A DNA stretch of 64,000 bases from assembly GCF_016924645.1 (NCBI RefSeq), contig NZ_JAFFJV010000009.1, positions 186,001 to 250,000 of the forward strand. Reading direction: 5' to 3'. The notes below the pieces were generated by a model. It was not told the DNA's origin. It worked only from the letters and a program-made list of their open reading frames with translations, and did not search any database. The stretch comes from Rufibacter psychrotolerans. GTDB taxonomy: Bacteria > Bacteroidota > Bacteroidia > Cytophagales > Hymenobacteraceae. Shown piece by piece: positions 43,934 through 52,578 of this stretch (position 1 is the stretch's first letter; the number at the start of each line of letters is the position of its first letter). A program made the position numbers and the translations under genes.

Positions 43934-44767
43934 ATGAAGGTGCTCATTGAAAACCAGGATACCAAACTGTTCACCATTGCCCGGCCCAACACCGGCAAAG
44001 AAACCGTGATTCTGCTGCACGGCGGACCGGGCGTGCCCGACGGGCTGACGTTTCTCACCGATTTTCTTTCCCGCAAGTACCAGGTGATCACCTTTCACCA
44101 GCGGGGCACCCTTAAATCGCCTAACGCCGCGCAGGAGTACTCCCTGGAGAGCTACTTGTCAGACATCAACCGCATTGCGGCGTACTTTAAGGTGGAGAAG
44201 TTTCACCTGTTCGGGCACTCCTGGGGCGGCCTGTACGCGCAGCTGTACGCCCAGCACTTCCCCAACCGGCTGCTGAGCCTCTTTCTCTGCAGCCCCGCCT
44301 CTGGTACCGGGCGGCAGTGGAAAGACACCATGCTGGAGATAAGCCGCTACAACAAAGCCAAGTGCAGCAACTTTGAGTGGATCTCCATGAACCTGAACGC
44401 CGCGCTGGGGTTGCTGGGCCGCGATGCCGGGTACCGGAACTTCTTCCGGCAGGTGCTGGATAACTTTAGCCGGGGCTTCAGGGAGGCGCACCCCGAGTCG
44501 TTCGCGATAGACTGCATCAAGGCCACGCCCATCAACCAGACGGTAAAAGCCATTCTGGCGGCCCCGCTGCTCCCCGATGTGCCCCAGCCCGGGTTTGACG
44601 TCACCATTACCTACGGCGACCAGGACATCTTTGGCGAGAGCAAGAACTACGTGCTGCAGCGCTATCCCACGGCCCACGTGCGGTTTATCCCCGAAAGCGG
44701 GCACATTCCGTGGTCGCACAACCAGAAAGAATTTGTGCAGGTGCTGAAGGCGCATTACGGCGTGTAA
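43934..44767 (+). CDS. Alpha/beta hydrolase, proline iminopeptidase-like
   Basis: 277 residues. LLHGGPGVPDG forms the oxyanion hole typical of prolyl iminopeptidases (HGGPG). The nucleophile elbow is LFGHSWGGLYAQ, the acid is in YGDQDIFG, and the catalytic His is in ESGHIPW. There is no signal peptide, so it is cytosolic. The family cleaves N-terminal proline or hydrolyses small esters or lactones. It is followed by a decayed P palindrome and then an AraC-type regulator gene on the same strand, but the 240-base gap makes a shared operon unlikely. Confidence 0.88.
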   Translation: MKVLIENQDTKLFTIARPNTGKETVILLHGGPGVPDGLTFLTDFLSRKYQVITFHQRGTLKSPNAAQEYSLESYLSDINRIAAYFKVEKFHLFGHSWGGLYAQLYAQHFPNRLLSLFLCSPASGTGRQWKDTMLEISRYNKAKCSNFEWISMNLNAALGLLGRDAGYRNFFRQVLDNFSRGFREAHPESFAIDCIKATPINQTVKAILAAPLLPDVPQPGFDVTITYGDQDIFGESKNYVLQRYPTAHVRFIPESGHIPWSHNQKEFVQVLKAHYGV

Positions 44768-44783
44768 CCAGGCGTAGGCCGCT

Positions 44784-44826
44784 GGCTGTTTTGGGGCCGT
44801 TTTCCTGAAAACAGCCCACATTCTGG
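44784..44826. repeat. P-family palindrome, degenerate
   Basis: GGCTGTTTTGGGGCCGTTTTC then GAAAACAGCCCACATTC. The inner arms pair and the outer arms do not. It lies 17 bases after the hydrolase stop. Confidence 0.55.
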
Positions 44827-45009
44827 TGGGCAGAAAGGCTCAGGATTGCGTGGACGCTCCCGCGTACGCGCTACTGTGGGTGCGTCTTTGTAGGAAAGCG
44901 GTTCCGCCAACGCTGGTGTTGGAAAACTCGCATGGGGCTATTTCTGGGAAGTTTGCGAATTGATTACTTTGCGCGGCAGAAAAGCAAGGCAGTTACACCA
45001 ATCCTACGC

Positions 45010-45828
45010 ATGAAGTTTCAGGAGTACCCCATTCTAGTGGCGCTGCAGCCTTACCTGCGGAAGGTGTGGGCGTTTGAGAGCCGGTATGACGTGGCCCTCA
45101 CCGATATCAAGACGGTGGTGCCGTCGGGGCATTTGACCCTCACGTTTACGGTGAAGGGTACCTACAGCACCCTGGTGCAGGGCCGTGATTTATTCCAGAC
45201 CCGCCAGGCCAGCCTGAGCCTGATTGGGCACCAAACCGGACCGGTGCTGCTGGACGGCGGCGGCGAGGTGCTCACGGTGGGGCTAAGCTTTCAACCGTTT
45301 GCCGCCTACCGGTTTTTCCCGTTCCCGCTGCAGGAAACCACCAATAGACTGGTATCCGGAGAGGAGCTGTGGGGCGCTGCCGCCCCCCGCTTGGCCGACC
45401 AGCTGCTCACGCTGGGGGAACCGGCCTTGATGGCGCAAAAGCTGCAGGAGTTCCTGTTGGAGCAACTTCGGCCAGGCCGGCCTTTGGAGGAGATGGCCCG
45501 CTATGCGGTTGGGGCACTCCTCAGAGACCGGGGGCAGTTGCCCATCCACGCGCTGGCGCAGCGAACCGGGTACTCGCAGCGGCACCTAAACCGGCTGTTT
45601 CAGGAGATGGTGGGGCTAGCGCCAAAGCAGTTTGCGCGCATTGTCCGGTTCAAGCATTTGCTCTCCTTGCCGGCGCAGGGCCCGCGGGTGCCTCCGGTAG
45701 TAGGGAGCGAGGCGTTTTATGACCAGGCGCACTTCATCAGGGAGTTCAAGGCCTTCACGGGGCACACGCCGCAGCAGTATGCGCAGAAAGACAATGCCTT
45801 CGGGGCGCTGTTCAACCAGTTGGAGTAG
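45010..45828 (+). CDS. AraC-family transcriptional regulator with DUF6597-like N-terminus
   Basis: 272 residues from the ATG at 45010; the longer frame from 44932 adds 26 residues of poor quality. The N-terminal sensor half (SGHLTLTFTVKG onward) is a beta-rich DUF6597-like domain. The C-terminal 100 residues carry a double helix-turn-helix, the first being IHALAQRTGYSQRHLNRLFQ. It probably regulates the adjacent methyltransferase gene, which starts 77 bases downstream. The inducer is unknown. Confidence 0.88.
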   Translation: MKFQEYPILVALQPYLRKVWAFESRYDVALTDIKTVVPSGHLTLTFTVKGTYSTLVQGRDLFQTRQASLSLIGHQTGPVLLDGGGEVLTVGLSFQPFAAYRFFPFPLQETTNRLVSGEELWGAAAPRLADQLLTLGEPALMAQKLQEFLLEQLRPGRPLEEMARYAVGALLRDRGQLPIHALAQRTGYSQRHLNRLFQEMVGLAPKQFARIVRFKHLLSLPAQGPRVPPVVGSEAFYDQAHFIREFKAFTGHTPQQYAQKDNAFGALFNQLE

Positions 45829-45876
45829 CGTACTGGGCATGTCCACTTTTTACAATACTTCGGCCGGTAGTTCCGC

Positions 45877-45884
45877 TAGTTTTG
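45877..45884 (+). promoter_or_regulatory. -7 box for the methyltransferase gene
   Basis: TAGTTTTG matches TAnnTTTG exactly and lies 21 bases before the ATG at 45906. It argues against the earlier in-frame ATG at 45882, which would overlap the box. Confidence 0.5.
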
Positions 45885-45905
45885 GGTCTTTCATTGTTGA
45901 ACCCC

Positions 45906-46769
45906 ATGAACCAGAACAGAGATTACACCACCATCAGCCCTTCGGCGGCGGCCCTGCTGCTGCTCAAGGCCCAGACCCAATTGCCCTACGCCCGGGAGGC
46001 GGCCCGGCTGCTTTTTACGCTCCAGGAACTGGAGGATTCTTTTGACCGCACCCACTTTGGCGCCTGGGCCAGCGTGGTGCATTTTGAGCACCGCTACGCC
46101 ACGGTTCAGCAGTTGATTCTGGAAAGCGGGCTGCACCAGTTGCTGGAGCTGTCGTCGGGGTTCTCGTTCAGGGGGCAGGCGCTGGTGCAGCAGGGGCACG
46201 TGCGGCACTGCATTGATACCGATTTGCCGGACCTCATTGAGAAAAAGGCGCAGCTGTGCGAAGACCTGCACCTGCAGTTTCCGGCAGGCAGCCGCCTGGA
46301 ACTGCAGGCGCTGGACGTGATGGACCGGGCGCAGTTTCTGGCTACCGTAGACCGGTTTGCCCCGGGGCCGCTGGCGATAGTGACTGAAGGCCTGCTAGTG
46401 TACCTGAGCCGCTTAGAGCGGGAGCAGCTGTGCCAGACCATCAGGGCGGTGCTCCAGGCGCGCGGCGGCTGCTGGATTACCTCAGACATTTACCTGCAAC
46501 ACGCCTTTGTGCAGCGCGGTACCCAACAGGCCAACGCCTGGGAGGCGTTCTTCCGGCAGGAAGGCGTCCCAGACCAGTTGTTCACCAGCTTTGAGGAAGC
46601 GGAGCAGTTCTTTTACGCCAACGGCCTGGTGGTGGACAAAGTAGCGGCCCCGGCCTATGACACACTCAGTGCAGTACCTAACCTGCTGGCGGTAGCCACT
46701 GAGCCCCAATTGCAGGCCCTCCGCACCGGCGGACAAATTCAGGCCACCTGGCGGTTGCGGTGCCGGTAA
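45906..46769 (+). CDS. SAM-dependent O-methyltransferase of the leucine carboxyl methyltransferase family
   Basis: 287 residues. The family signature is present: LLELSSGFSFRG (SAM-binding loop with Glu), RHCIDTDLPDLIEKKAQL, LELQALDVMD and IVTEGLLVYLSRLE. This is the LCMT/PPM1-like group that methylates carboxyl or hydroxyl groups of proteins or small metabolites. The start at 45906 is favoured by the promoter box just upstream. It follows an AraC-type regulator, so that regulator may control it. The substrate is not predictable. Confidence 0.87.
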   Translation: MNQNRDYTTISPSAAALLLLKAQTQLPYAREAARLLFTLQELEDSFDRTHFGAWASVVHFEHRYATVQQLILESGLHQLLELSSGFSFRGQALVQQGHVRHCIDTDLPDLIEKKAQLCEDLHLQFPAGSRLELQALDVMDRAQFLATVDRFAPGPLAIVTEGLLVYLSRLEREQLCQTIRAVLQARGGCWITSDIYLQHAFVQRGTQQANAWEAFFRQEGVPDQLFTSFEEAEQFFYANGLVVDKVAAPAYDTLSAVPNLLAVATEPQLQALRTGGQIQATWRLRCR

Positions 46770-46895
46770 GGGCAGTGAGTGTTCTCTGTTAAGCTTCAAT
46801 GGTTGAAGCAGGAGCTTATAGAATTCTATCTGAGTTAGTAAGGAAGCAGCACGCATGTCGTCCTCCTATGAAGGGAGTAAGGGGATGACAAGTGT

Positions 46896-47576
46896 TTACT
46901 CTTTCACTAGAGCTCTGGCTGCCAGGTGAGTTGGTAGATGTTGCACAGCCTCATTCAAGCGCTTAACGTTTGTTCTCTTATGGTTTTTATCCGCTAGATG
47001 GTGGTTGTAGTTCAGGAACAGGTAATAGAGTAGAATTCTGTTGTAATCATCCAGTTGTTTGTCTTTGATCATGGTCAGGAGTTGGCTCTCGATTGTTGTG
47101 GCATGCTGCGATTCTGATAAGGCGCGGCCTAACCTGCCTATGTTGCCGTAATAGTGGTTTTCGCCGGAGTTTTCAAGGCGAAGGCTAATGCCTATGAGTA
47201 GGTCTGGCACGTTGATATCTAATACTTCCAGTTCCCGGATGTAGGTTTTTCTGCCAGCCCAGGCATAACTTCCATCAGAAGCGCGGTCAAATCTGTCGTT
47301 CATAATGTCTAGGTGGGCGCGCAGGAAAGTCTCCCAATTCACTGTTTCCGCCGAGAGCTGGGCAATGGCCACGGCGTGTTCCCTGGGAGCAGTGTCCTGG
47401 CTGCAACTGCCTACTACCCGGCGTTTTCTTTTCAATTCCAGCTCTGCCTTTTTAGAAATGTATTGGCCAACATATTCTTCAAATTCTTCGTCATAGCCGC
47501 CTTCCTGCAAAGCAACGGGTAAAGCTTCTGCTAACAGAGACGTAAATTCCTTTCTTATTGACAGATCGTTCTGCAC
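46896..47576 (-). CDS. Unknown protein overlapping upstream membrane protein gene
   Basis: 226 residues, charged and mostly helical, with no signal peptide or membrane helix. A KKAELELKRKRR basic helix and the patterns AWAGRKTYIRELEVLD and LYYLFLNYNHHLADKNHKR are notable, but no family is recognised. Its start at 47576 lies 22 bases inside the 3' end of the upstream gene, so the two are translationally coupled and probably act together. Base composition is lower in GC than the nearby hydrolase and methyltransferase genes, hinting at later acquisition. Confidence 0.7.
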   Translation of the reverse strand: MQNDLSIRKEFTSLLAEALPVALQEGGYDEEFEEYVGQYISKKAELELKRKRRVVGSCSQDTAPREHAVAIAQLSAETVNWETFLRAHLDIMNDRFDRASDGSYAWAGRKTYIRELEVLDINVPDLLIGISLRLENSGENHYYGNIGRLGRALSESQHATTIESQLLTMIKDKQLDDYNRILLYYLFLNYNHHLADKNHKRTNVKRLNEAVQHLPTHLAARALVKE

Positions 47577-48439
47577 TCTGTTCTTTCTGGTGACATGATA
47601 CCAATGGTAGTAGTCTTCATAATAAGATTCGTTTTTTCATCATACACAGGCATATTGGTTGCCTGATGTACATAGTTCATGAAGCGGTCCAAAGCAGCCG
47701 GAGTTTTTTCTGGTCTACTGGCTCTGCCCCAGTCAGATTCCAGGTAAATCTGTGCAGTGGTGTCAATCATGCAGTCTGCATACTGTACCATGCGGGCATA
47801 CTTTATGGGGAGGGAAGGTGCCTTGAATTCCTCTGGGAAGTAGAAAGCCTCAAGCTTTTCATCTGAATAGGAGGTTTTATCCCAATACTCGAAAATCCAT
47901 TTCCCTTTCAAAGGCTGCTCGTACGCTGTGGTGGTGGCTTCTACCTCAAGAGTAAAGTCTCCCTTCCCGTTCAGGGGCAAACTAAAGAACTCTACTGTTT
48001 CCTTTCCATCGTAGCTTTCGGTTTGGGTTTTTGCCACCAGCAGGTCCTTCACACAAGTGGCATGGGCATACTTCTTTATAAATTCCTCAAAGGAAATATT
48101 CTGCTTTAAATCCCTTACCGCGGCTGAGATATTGCCTTTTTCCAGCCGCACATAGTGACCCTTAGTCTGTGGTAAGGCTCTATAGTCTTTGTGCAGTTCA
48201 CAGACCTTGAATTTCAGGCTCAGGGAATCTACAATGCCTTTGAGTTGCGAGATGGTTGTTGTGCTGTAGATCAGACCATTTGGGTGAGTTTTAAATTCGG
48301 AATCCTGCTCCTCCTGGGCCTGGCTTTGTTGGGCATACGTGAAAGGCGTGATTAAAAAGATGGGAAGCAGCACGACTAAAACGGTGCAGGTAGCCATTAT
48401 AACCGGCAAGCTGGCGTACATTCTTTTTCTTGGTTTCAT
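47555..48439 (-). CDS. Secreted or membrane-anchored unknown protein
   Basis: 294 residues from the ATG at 48439 (MKPRKRMYASLP); the longer frame from 48586 adds 49 residues that precede the signal and is rejected. The start encodes a Lys/Arg-rich end and a long hydrophobic helix (ATCTVLVVLLPIFLITPF), so the protein is exported or anchored. The rest is soluble, with two early Cys (KVCELH, ATCVKDL) and a later one (YADCMID). No fold is recognised. Its stop overlaps the start of the downstream 226-residue gene. Lower GC than the neighbours. Confidence 0.68.
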   Translation of the reverse strand: MKPRKRMYASLPVIMATCTVLVVLLPIFLITPFTYAQQSQAQEEQDSEFKTHPNGLIYSTTTISQLKGIVDSLSLKFKVCELHKDYRALPQTKGHYVRLEKGNISAAVRDLKQNISFEEFIKKYAHATCVKDLLVAKTQTESYDGKETVEFFSLPLNGKGDFTLEVEATTTAYEQPLKGKWIFEYWDKTSYSDEKLEAFYFPEEFKAPSLPIKYARMVQYADCMIDTTAQIYLESDWGRASRPEKTPAALDRFMNYVHQATNMPVYDEKTNLIMKTTTIGIMSPERTECRTICQ

Positions 48440-48689
48440 GGTGGAGGTGTTAAGGTGGAAGAATGCTTTCCAACTCATGATGCCAGATTCAGGGAAATTC
48501 CACAGTGCTTTAACTATATTCCTCTCACCTGAAAGATGAGCAATGGTATATAGATCTGTTTGTTCTGAAATAGTGAGTGAAGGCAATTAAGCCAGAAGCA
48601 AAATGGAATGGGTTTTAAGTTTGAACCTTACAAAAGGTACAAGGACCCACTAAAGCGCGGTTGTAACCTTGGTGTTTACCTGATAAAGC

Positions 48690-48718
48690 AAGGCTTGGAA
48701 GTAAGTCCGCGCCATAGT
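48690..48718. repeat. B-family short repeat
   Basis: AAGGCTTGGAAGTAAGTCCG then CGCCATAG, an inverted B unit. It lies between the unknown membrane protein gene and the SNF2 gene 3' end. Confidence 0.55.
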
Positions 48719-48750
48719 AGGGGCCATAAAAGGGTCACATACTACGCAGA

Positions 48751-48802
48751 GGTAAGGCGTTTTAGGGTAGTTTTCTCTAAATCAGCCCTAAAACGCCTTA
48801 CC
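48751..48802 (-). terminator. P-family palindrome overlapping the SNF2 stop codon
   Basis: Outer arms GGTAAGGCGTTTTAGGG and CCCTAAAACGCCTTACC are a perfect 17-bp match; the core is AGTTTTCTCTAAATC. The TAA stop of the SNF2 gene (48798-48800 on the minus strand) lies inside the right arm, so termination structure and coding end are fused. Confidence 0.8.
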
Positions 48803-51800
48803 CCAACAACGCCAGCAACTCCTGCTTGCTCATGGCCTTCAGCATACCGCCATCGGTCTTGACCAGATCGTCTACCAGTTCCTTTTTGCTGGCCTGTAGT
48901 TTCTGCATCTTTTCTTCCACGGTGTTGGGGCAGATGAGCCGAACGGCCACCACGTGCTTGTCCTGGCCGATGCGGTAGGTGCGGTCAATGGCCTGGTTTT
49001 CCACGGCGGGGTTCCACCACGGGTCCACCAGGTACACATAGTCGGCGCGGGTGAGGTTGAGGCCCGTTCCGCCCGCCTTGAGGCTGATGAGGAACACCCG
49101 CACGTTTTCCTGCTCCTGGAACCGCGCCACCGCGCCCTGCCGGTCTTTGGTCTGGCCGGTGAGCAAGGCGTAGTCAATACCGCGCGCTTTGAGCGCCTCT
49201 TCAATAAGCTGCAGCATAGAGACAAACTGGCTGAACACCAGAATCTTGTGGTGCGGCGCCTTGCTTTCAATCTGCTCCAGCAGCACCTCCAGTTTGGCCG
49301 AGGGTTCTCCTATGCCCGCATCATCGGGCAGCAGGGCGGGGGAGTTGCAGATTTGCCGCAGGCGGGTGAGGCCGCGCAGCACGTGCATGGGGTGCTTCTG
49401 TATCTCCTCTTCGGCCTGGGCCGAGATAAACTCCCTGATTTCGCGCTCATGCGCCGCGTAGAGTTCGCGCTGCGCCGTACCCATCTCGCAGTACAGCACC
49501 ATCTCGGTCTTTGGCGGAAGCTCCTGCGCTACCTGCTCTTTGGTGCGCCTGAGCAGGAACGGACTGATTTTGCGCTGCAGTTCTTTGGCCCTTCTAAAGT
49601 CTTTGAACTGGTCAATGGGCTTGGCGTAAATATCTCTGAAATAGCGCTGGTTGCCCAGCAGCCCCGGGCACGCGAAACTCAGCTGCCCGTACAGGTCATA
49701 GGTGTTGTTTTCCAGCGGCGTGCCCGTGAGCACCAGTCGGTTGCGCGCCTGCAAGAGCCGCACTGCGCGGTACCGCTGGCTCTGCGGATTCTTGATGTTC
49801 TGGCTCTCGTCCAGCACCGCGTAGTTGAAGCGGTAGTTCTTGAGCAGGGCAATGTCTGAGAGCAGCGTGCCGTAGGTGGTGAGCACCAGTTCATAGCCGT
49901 CCAGTTGCGGCAGGTGCTGCACCCGCCCGTTCCCGTAGAGAGTGAGCACGTTCAAGCTCGGCGCGAATTTGGCCACCTCCGCCTGCCAGTTGAACAGCAG
50001 CGAAGTAGGCACCACCACCAGGTTGGTGTTGCGGTCTACCTTGCCGCGTTGCCCCAGCAGAAACGCCAGCACCTGCACCGTCTTGCCCAGCCCCATGTCA
50101 TCTGCCAGACACCCCCCGAAGTTGAATTGGTCCAGGAAGTTCAGCCAATTGAGGCCCTGCCGCTGGTACGGCCGTAGCAAGGCCCGCAAACCTTCGGGCA
50201 CGGGTACTTCCTCAATGGCTTCAAAGTGGGTGAGTTTCTGGCGGTAGAGCGCCAGTTCGCCGCGTACCTCCTGGCTCAGCACCTCTTCCTCGTAGAGTTC
50301 CTCAATAAGGGGGAAGTTCATCTTGGGCGTGCGCAGGCGTTCGCCCGCCACCTCGCCCGCGCTGAAGTAGCGTTGCAGCCGCTCCAGCCACTCCTGCGGA
50401 AGAATGCCCTGGCTGCCGTCGTCCAGCTGCACGAACCGCTGCTTGTTGCGAAGGGCTTTGTGCAGCGCCTTGAGCCCCGCCTTCTGCTGCCCGAATTGCA
50501 CGTCTACAGACGTGTCAAACCAGTTGATGCCGCTGGTGACCAGAATAGAAATCTTGGCTTTGTGCGGATTCAGTTTCAGGCTCTGCAGTTCCTTGAAGCC
50601 CAGCAGCGTGATGCCCTGCCCCCGCCAGCTCTCAAAGGCCTCCAGAAACCAATCGTCCAGCAGGAAACGGCTTTTGTGCAGGTAGAACGAGTCCAGGTGC
50701 AGCTGATCCCTGAACAGCGCGTGTTCGCGCAGCACCGCCGAGGTGAATTTGTGTTCGGCCTCGCGGTCGCGCACTACCGTAAAGCTCTGGCCCAGCGCGT
50801 CTTTGGCGTAGATCTGCTTCTGCGTGAACACGGGGACCTCCACGTGCCCGTACCGCATCACGGGCGTGAACAAGATAAAATCCTGCGATTCTGACAGGTA
50901 CAGCAGCCGCTCCAGGTCCAGGTCAAAACCCTGTTCGGTCAGCTGCTGCGGCGTGGCGGGTTTCAGGAAAGCGTAGGAAATTTTAAGGCGCGTCTCCAGG
51001 TTGGCCAGAATGGTTTCCCTGAACTCGTCAAACTTAGAGGCATGGATGAGCAGCCGGTGGCCCCGCTTTTGGAAGAACTCCACCACCCGCCGCAGGTCGG
51101 GGCTGTGGAGCAGGTACAGGCGGCGCTCGGCCTCCAGAAAATGCCCCAGCCGGAGCGGCAGTTGCTTGAGGGCGAACGGCTGCCCCTGAATCAGTACCCG
51201 CGGCGTGATGTAGTAGAAATTCTCCCGGGCCTCCACCTCCAATTCCAGATCCAGCGGGGCGAGGCTCACCTCCACCGGCTCCAGCGCGCTGGCCGTCAGT
51301 TTGCCCTGACTTTCGGGTTTCTGGGCGTAAATCGGAAGGCCTAGCGGGTTCAGCACCAGGGCCTTGAGGGCCTCCAGGTCGGTAGGGGTAACCTCGGCGT
51401 TGTAGTTGTTCTGGAATCGCGAGAGGCCGGTGTAGAACTTCAGCTCCTGGGGGTTGTTGGTTTGCCAGACAAAATCCAGCGGGTTCAGTTGCCTGAGCGG
51501 GTTCTTGATCTTGCCCGTCTGGGCCACCGCCGCCTCCAGCAACTCTACGTGCAGGTGCTTGTAGTACTTGTGCTCGCCCAAGACCAGGATGCGCCGGGTG
51601 TCATGGTGGGGCTGCGCCGATGGAAGGGTCTGGACTGGAAGCTTGGGCTCCTCCGGCACCAGTTTTTCCTTCAGAAACGCCTGCGTCTCAGGGGTGAGGG
51701 GCAGCAACTCGGGTAACCGGGGCTTTATGTGCAGGGTTCGGTGGGCGTACTCCAGGGCAAAGTACTGGTCCAGGTTTTCTTCTTCGGCCAGGCCGTACTG

Positions 51801-52196
51801 GGCGGCAATGGGCTTGATCTTTTCCCGCCGGAGCGGCGCGTCAAAGAACACGCGCAGGTCCTGGCGGCTCTGCAGCAACTGCAGTACCTGGGCCTGGTGG
51901 GGGCACAGGGCCCGTTTGGGCAGCGGGCAGCTGCAGGAAACCAGCAGCCCCGCTTCCTGCTGCACCACCGCCACCGTTGGGAAGCGCCCAAACGGCGAGG
52001 TGCCCGAGAGGGTGGCGGTGTTGAGTTCTATCTGCTGGGGTTGCAGGTCAACCCCGGCGGGACCTCCGGCCAGGGCCTCGGCGGAGGAGTGGCGGGCCAG
52101 GAGGGCGTAGCTGAGCGTGGGCACCCAGACTCCCGGTAAAAAGTAATGGTTGGGGTGCGCCGCGGTGGTGGGCCTGGTTTGCTCCTTGTCTGCCAT
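48798..52196 (-). CDS. SNF2-family DEAD/DEAH helicase with SWIM zinc finger
   Basis: 1132 residues. The N-terminal SWIM-type zinc finger (CSCPLPKRALCPH) precedes a long linker domain. The Swi2/Snf2 ATPase core shows Walker A DDMGLGKTVQV, the DExx box as DESQNIKN, and motif III LTGTPLENN. In lobe 2 come ISLKAGGTGLNL and YRIGQDKHV. This matches the bacterial RapA/HepA-related SNF2 proteins common in Bacteroidota; they translocate on double-stranded DNA and may remodel protein-DNA complexes. It is monocistronic. The last codons run into a P palindrome that acts as its terminator. Confidence 0.93.
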   Translation of the reverse strand: MADKEQTRPTTAAHPNHYFLPGVWVPTLSYALLARHSSAEALAGGPAGVDLQPQQIELNTATLSGTSPFGRFPTVAVVQQEAGLLVSCSCPLPKRALCPHQAQVLQLLQSRQDLRVFFDAPLRREKIKPIAAQYGLAEEENLDQYFALEYAHRTLHIKPRLPELLPLTPETQAFLKEKLVPEEPKLPVQTLPSAQPHHDTRRILVLGEHKYYKHLHVELLEAAVAQTGKIKNPLRQLNPLDFVWQTNNPQELKFYTGLSRFQNNYNAEVTPTDLEALKALVLNPLGLPIYAQKPESQGKLTASALEPVEVSLAPLDLELEVEARENFYYITPRVLIQGQPFALKQLPLRLGHFLEAERRLYLLHSPDLRRVVEFFQKRGHRLLIHASKFDEFRETILANLETRLKISYAFLKPATPQQLTEQGFDLDLERLLYLSESQDFILFTPVMRYGHVEVPVFTQKQIYAKDALGQSFTVVRDREAEHKFTSAVLREHALFRDQLHLDSFYLHKSRFLLDDWFLEAFESWRGQGITLLGFKELQSLKLNPHKAKISILVTSGINWFDTSVDVQFGQQKAGLKALHKALRNKQRFVQLDDGSQGILPQEWLERLQRYFSAGEVAGERLRTPKMNFPLIEELYEEEVLSQEVRGELALYRQKLTHFEAIEEVPVPEGLRALLRPYQRQGLNWLNFLDQFNFGGCLADDMGLGKTVQVLAFLLGQRGKVDRNTNLVVVPTSLLFNWQAEVAKFAPSLNVLTLYGNGRVQHLPQLDGYELVLTTYGTLLSDIALLKNYRFNYAVLDESQNIKNPQSQRYRAVRLLQARNRLVLTGTPLENNTYDLYGQLSFACPGLLGNQRYFRDIYAKPIDQFKDFRRAKELQRKISPFLLRRTKEQVAQELPPKTEMVLYCEMGTAQRELYAAHEREIREFISAQAEEEIQKHPMHVLRGLTRLRQICNSPALLPDDAGIGEPSAKLEVLLEQIESKAPHHKILVFSQFVSMLQLIEEALKARGIDYALLTGQTKDRQGAVARFQEQENVRVFLISLKAGGTGLNLTRADYVYLVDPWWNPAVENQAIDRTYRIGQDKHVVAVRLICPNTVEEKMQKLQASKKELVDDLVKTDGGMLKAMSKQELLALLG

Positions 52197-52317
52197 ATCG
52201 CCTAGGGGTTGAGAACCCGAAGGTAGGCAGAATTAGGGAAGAAGCCGTTACCCCAGGCCCGGTGCCCTGCCCGGAGAAGGTGCGTCTGGGCCCGCCTTAC
52301 GGTCATAGCAGAGCCTT

Positions 52318-52358
52318 GCGTTTTAGGCCTTTTTCTGGGAAAACAGGGCCAAAACGCC
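52318..52358. repeat. P-family palindrome
   Basis: GCGTTTTAGGCC then GAAAACAGGGCCAAAACGC; outer arms pair well, with a small mismatch inside. It lies 122 bases upstream of the SNF2 start and well before the SDR gene, not at a gene end. Confidence 0.6.
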
Positions 52359-52578
52359 GCCAGGCAGGGGACCGTTGAGGTAGGGAGAAAACCTGTCCGT
52401 GGTTGAACGCCGCATCTCACCACCTGGCCTCTCCCTGGCCAGGGAATGGGTGGGTTCCCTATGGGTTGCGAGAAATGCGTAAAGCCGTGTGGCAAATACT
52501 TAATTCCAGTGGGGCCGCTTAACCAATCAAGAGCCGGGGCGTACCCATAGCAGTGCATCTACGTGGAGCAGGATAAGT

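Noticed and set aside
47555..48586. Longer start for the membrane-anchored unknown protein
   Set aside because: The signal-like helix starts after an internal ATG (48439), so the 49 extra residues are unlikely.
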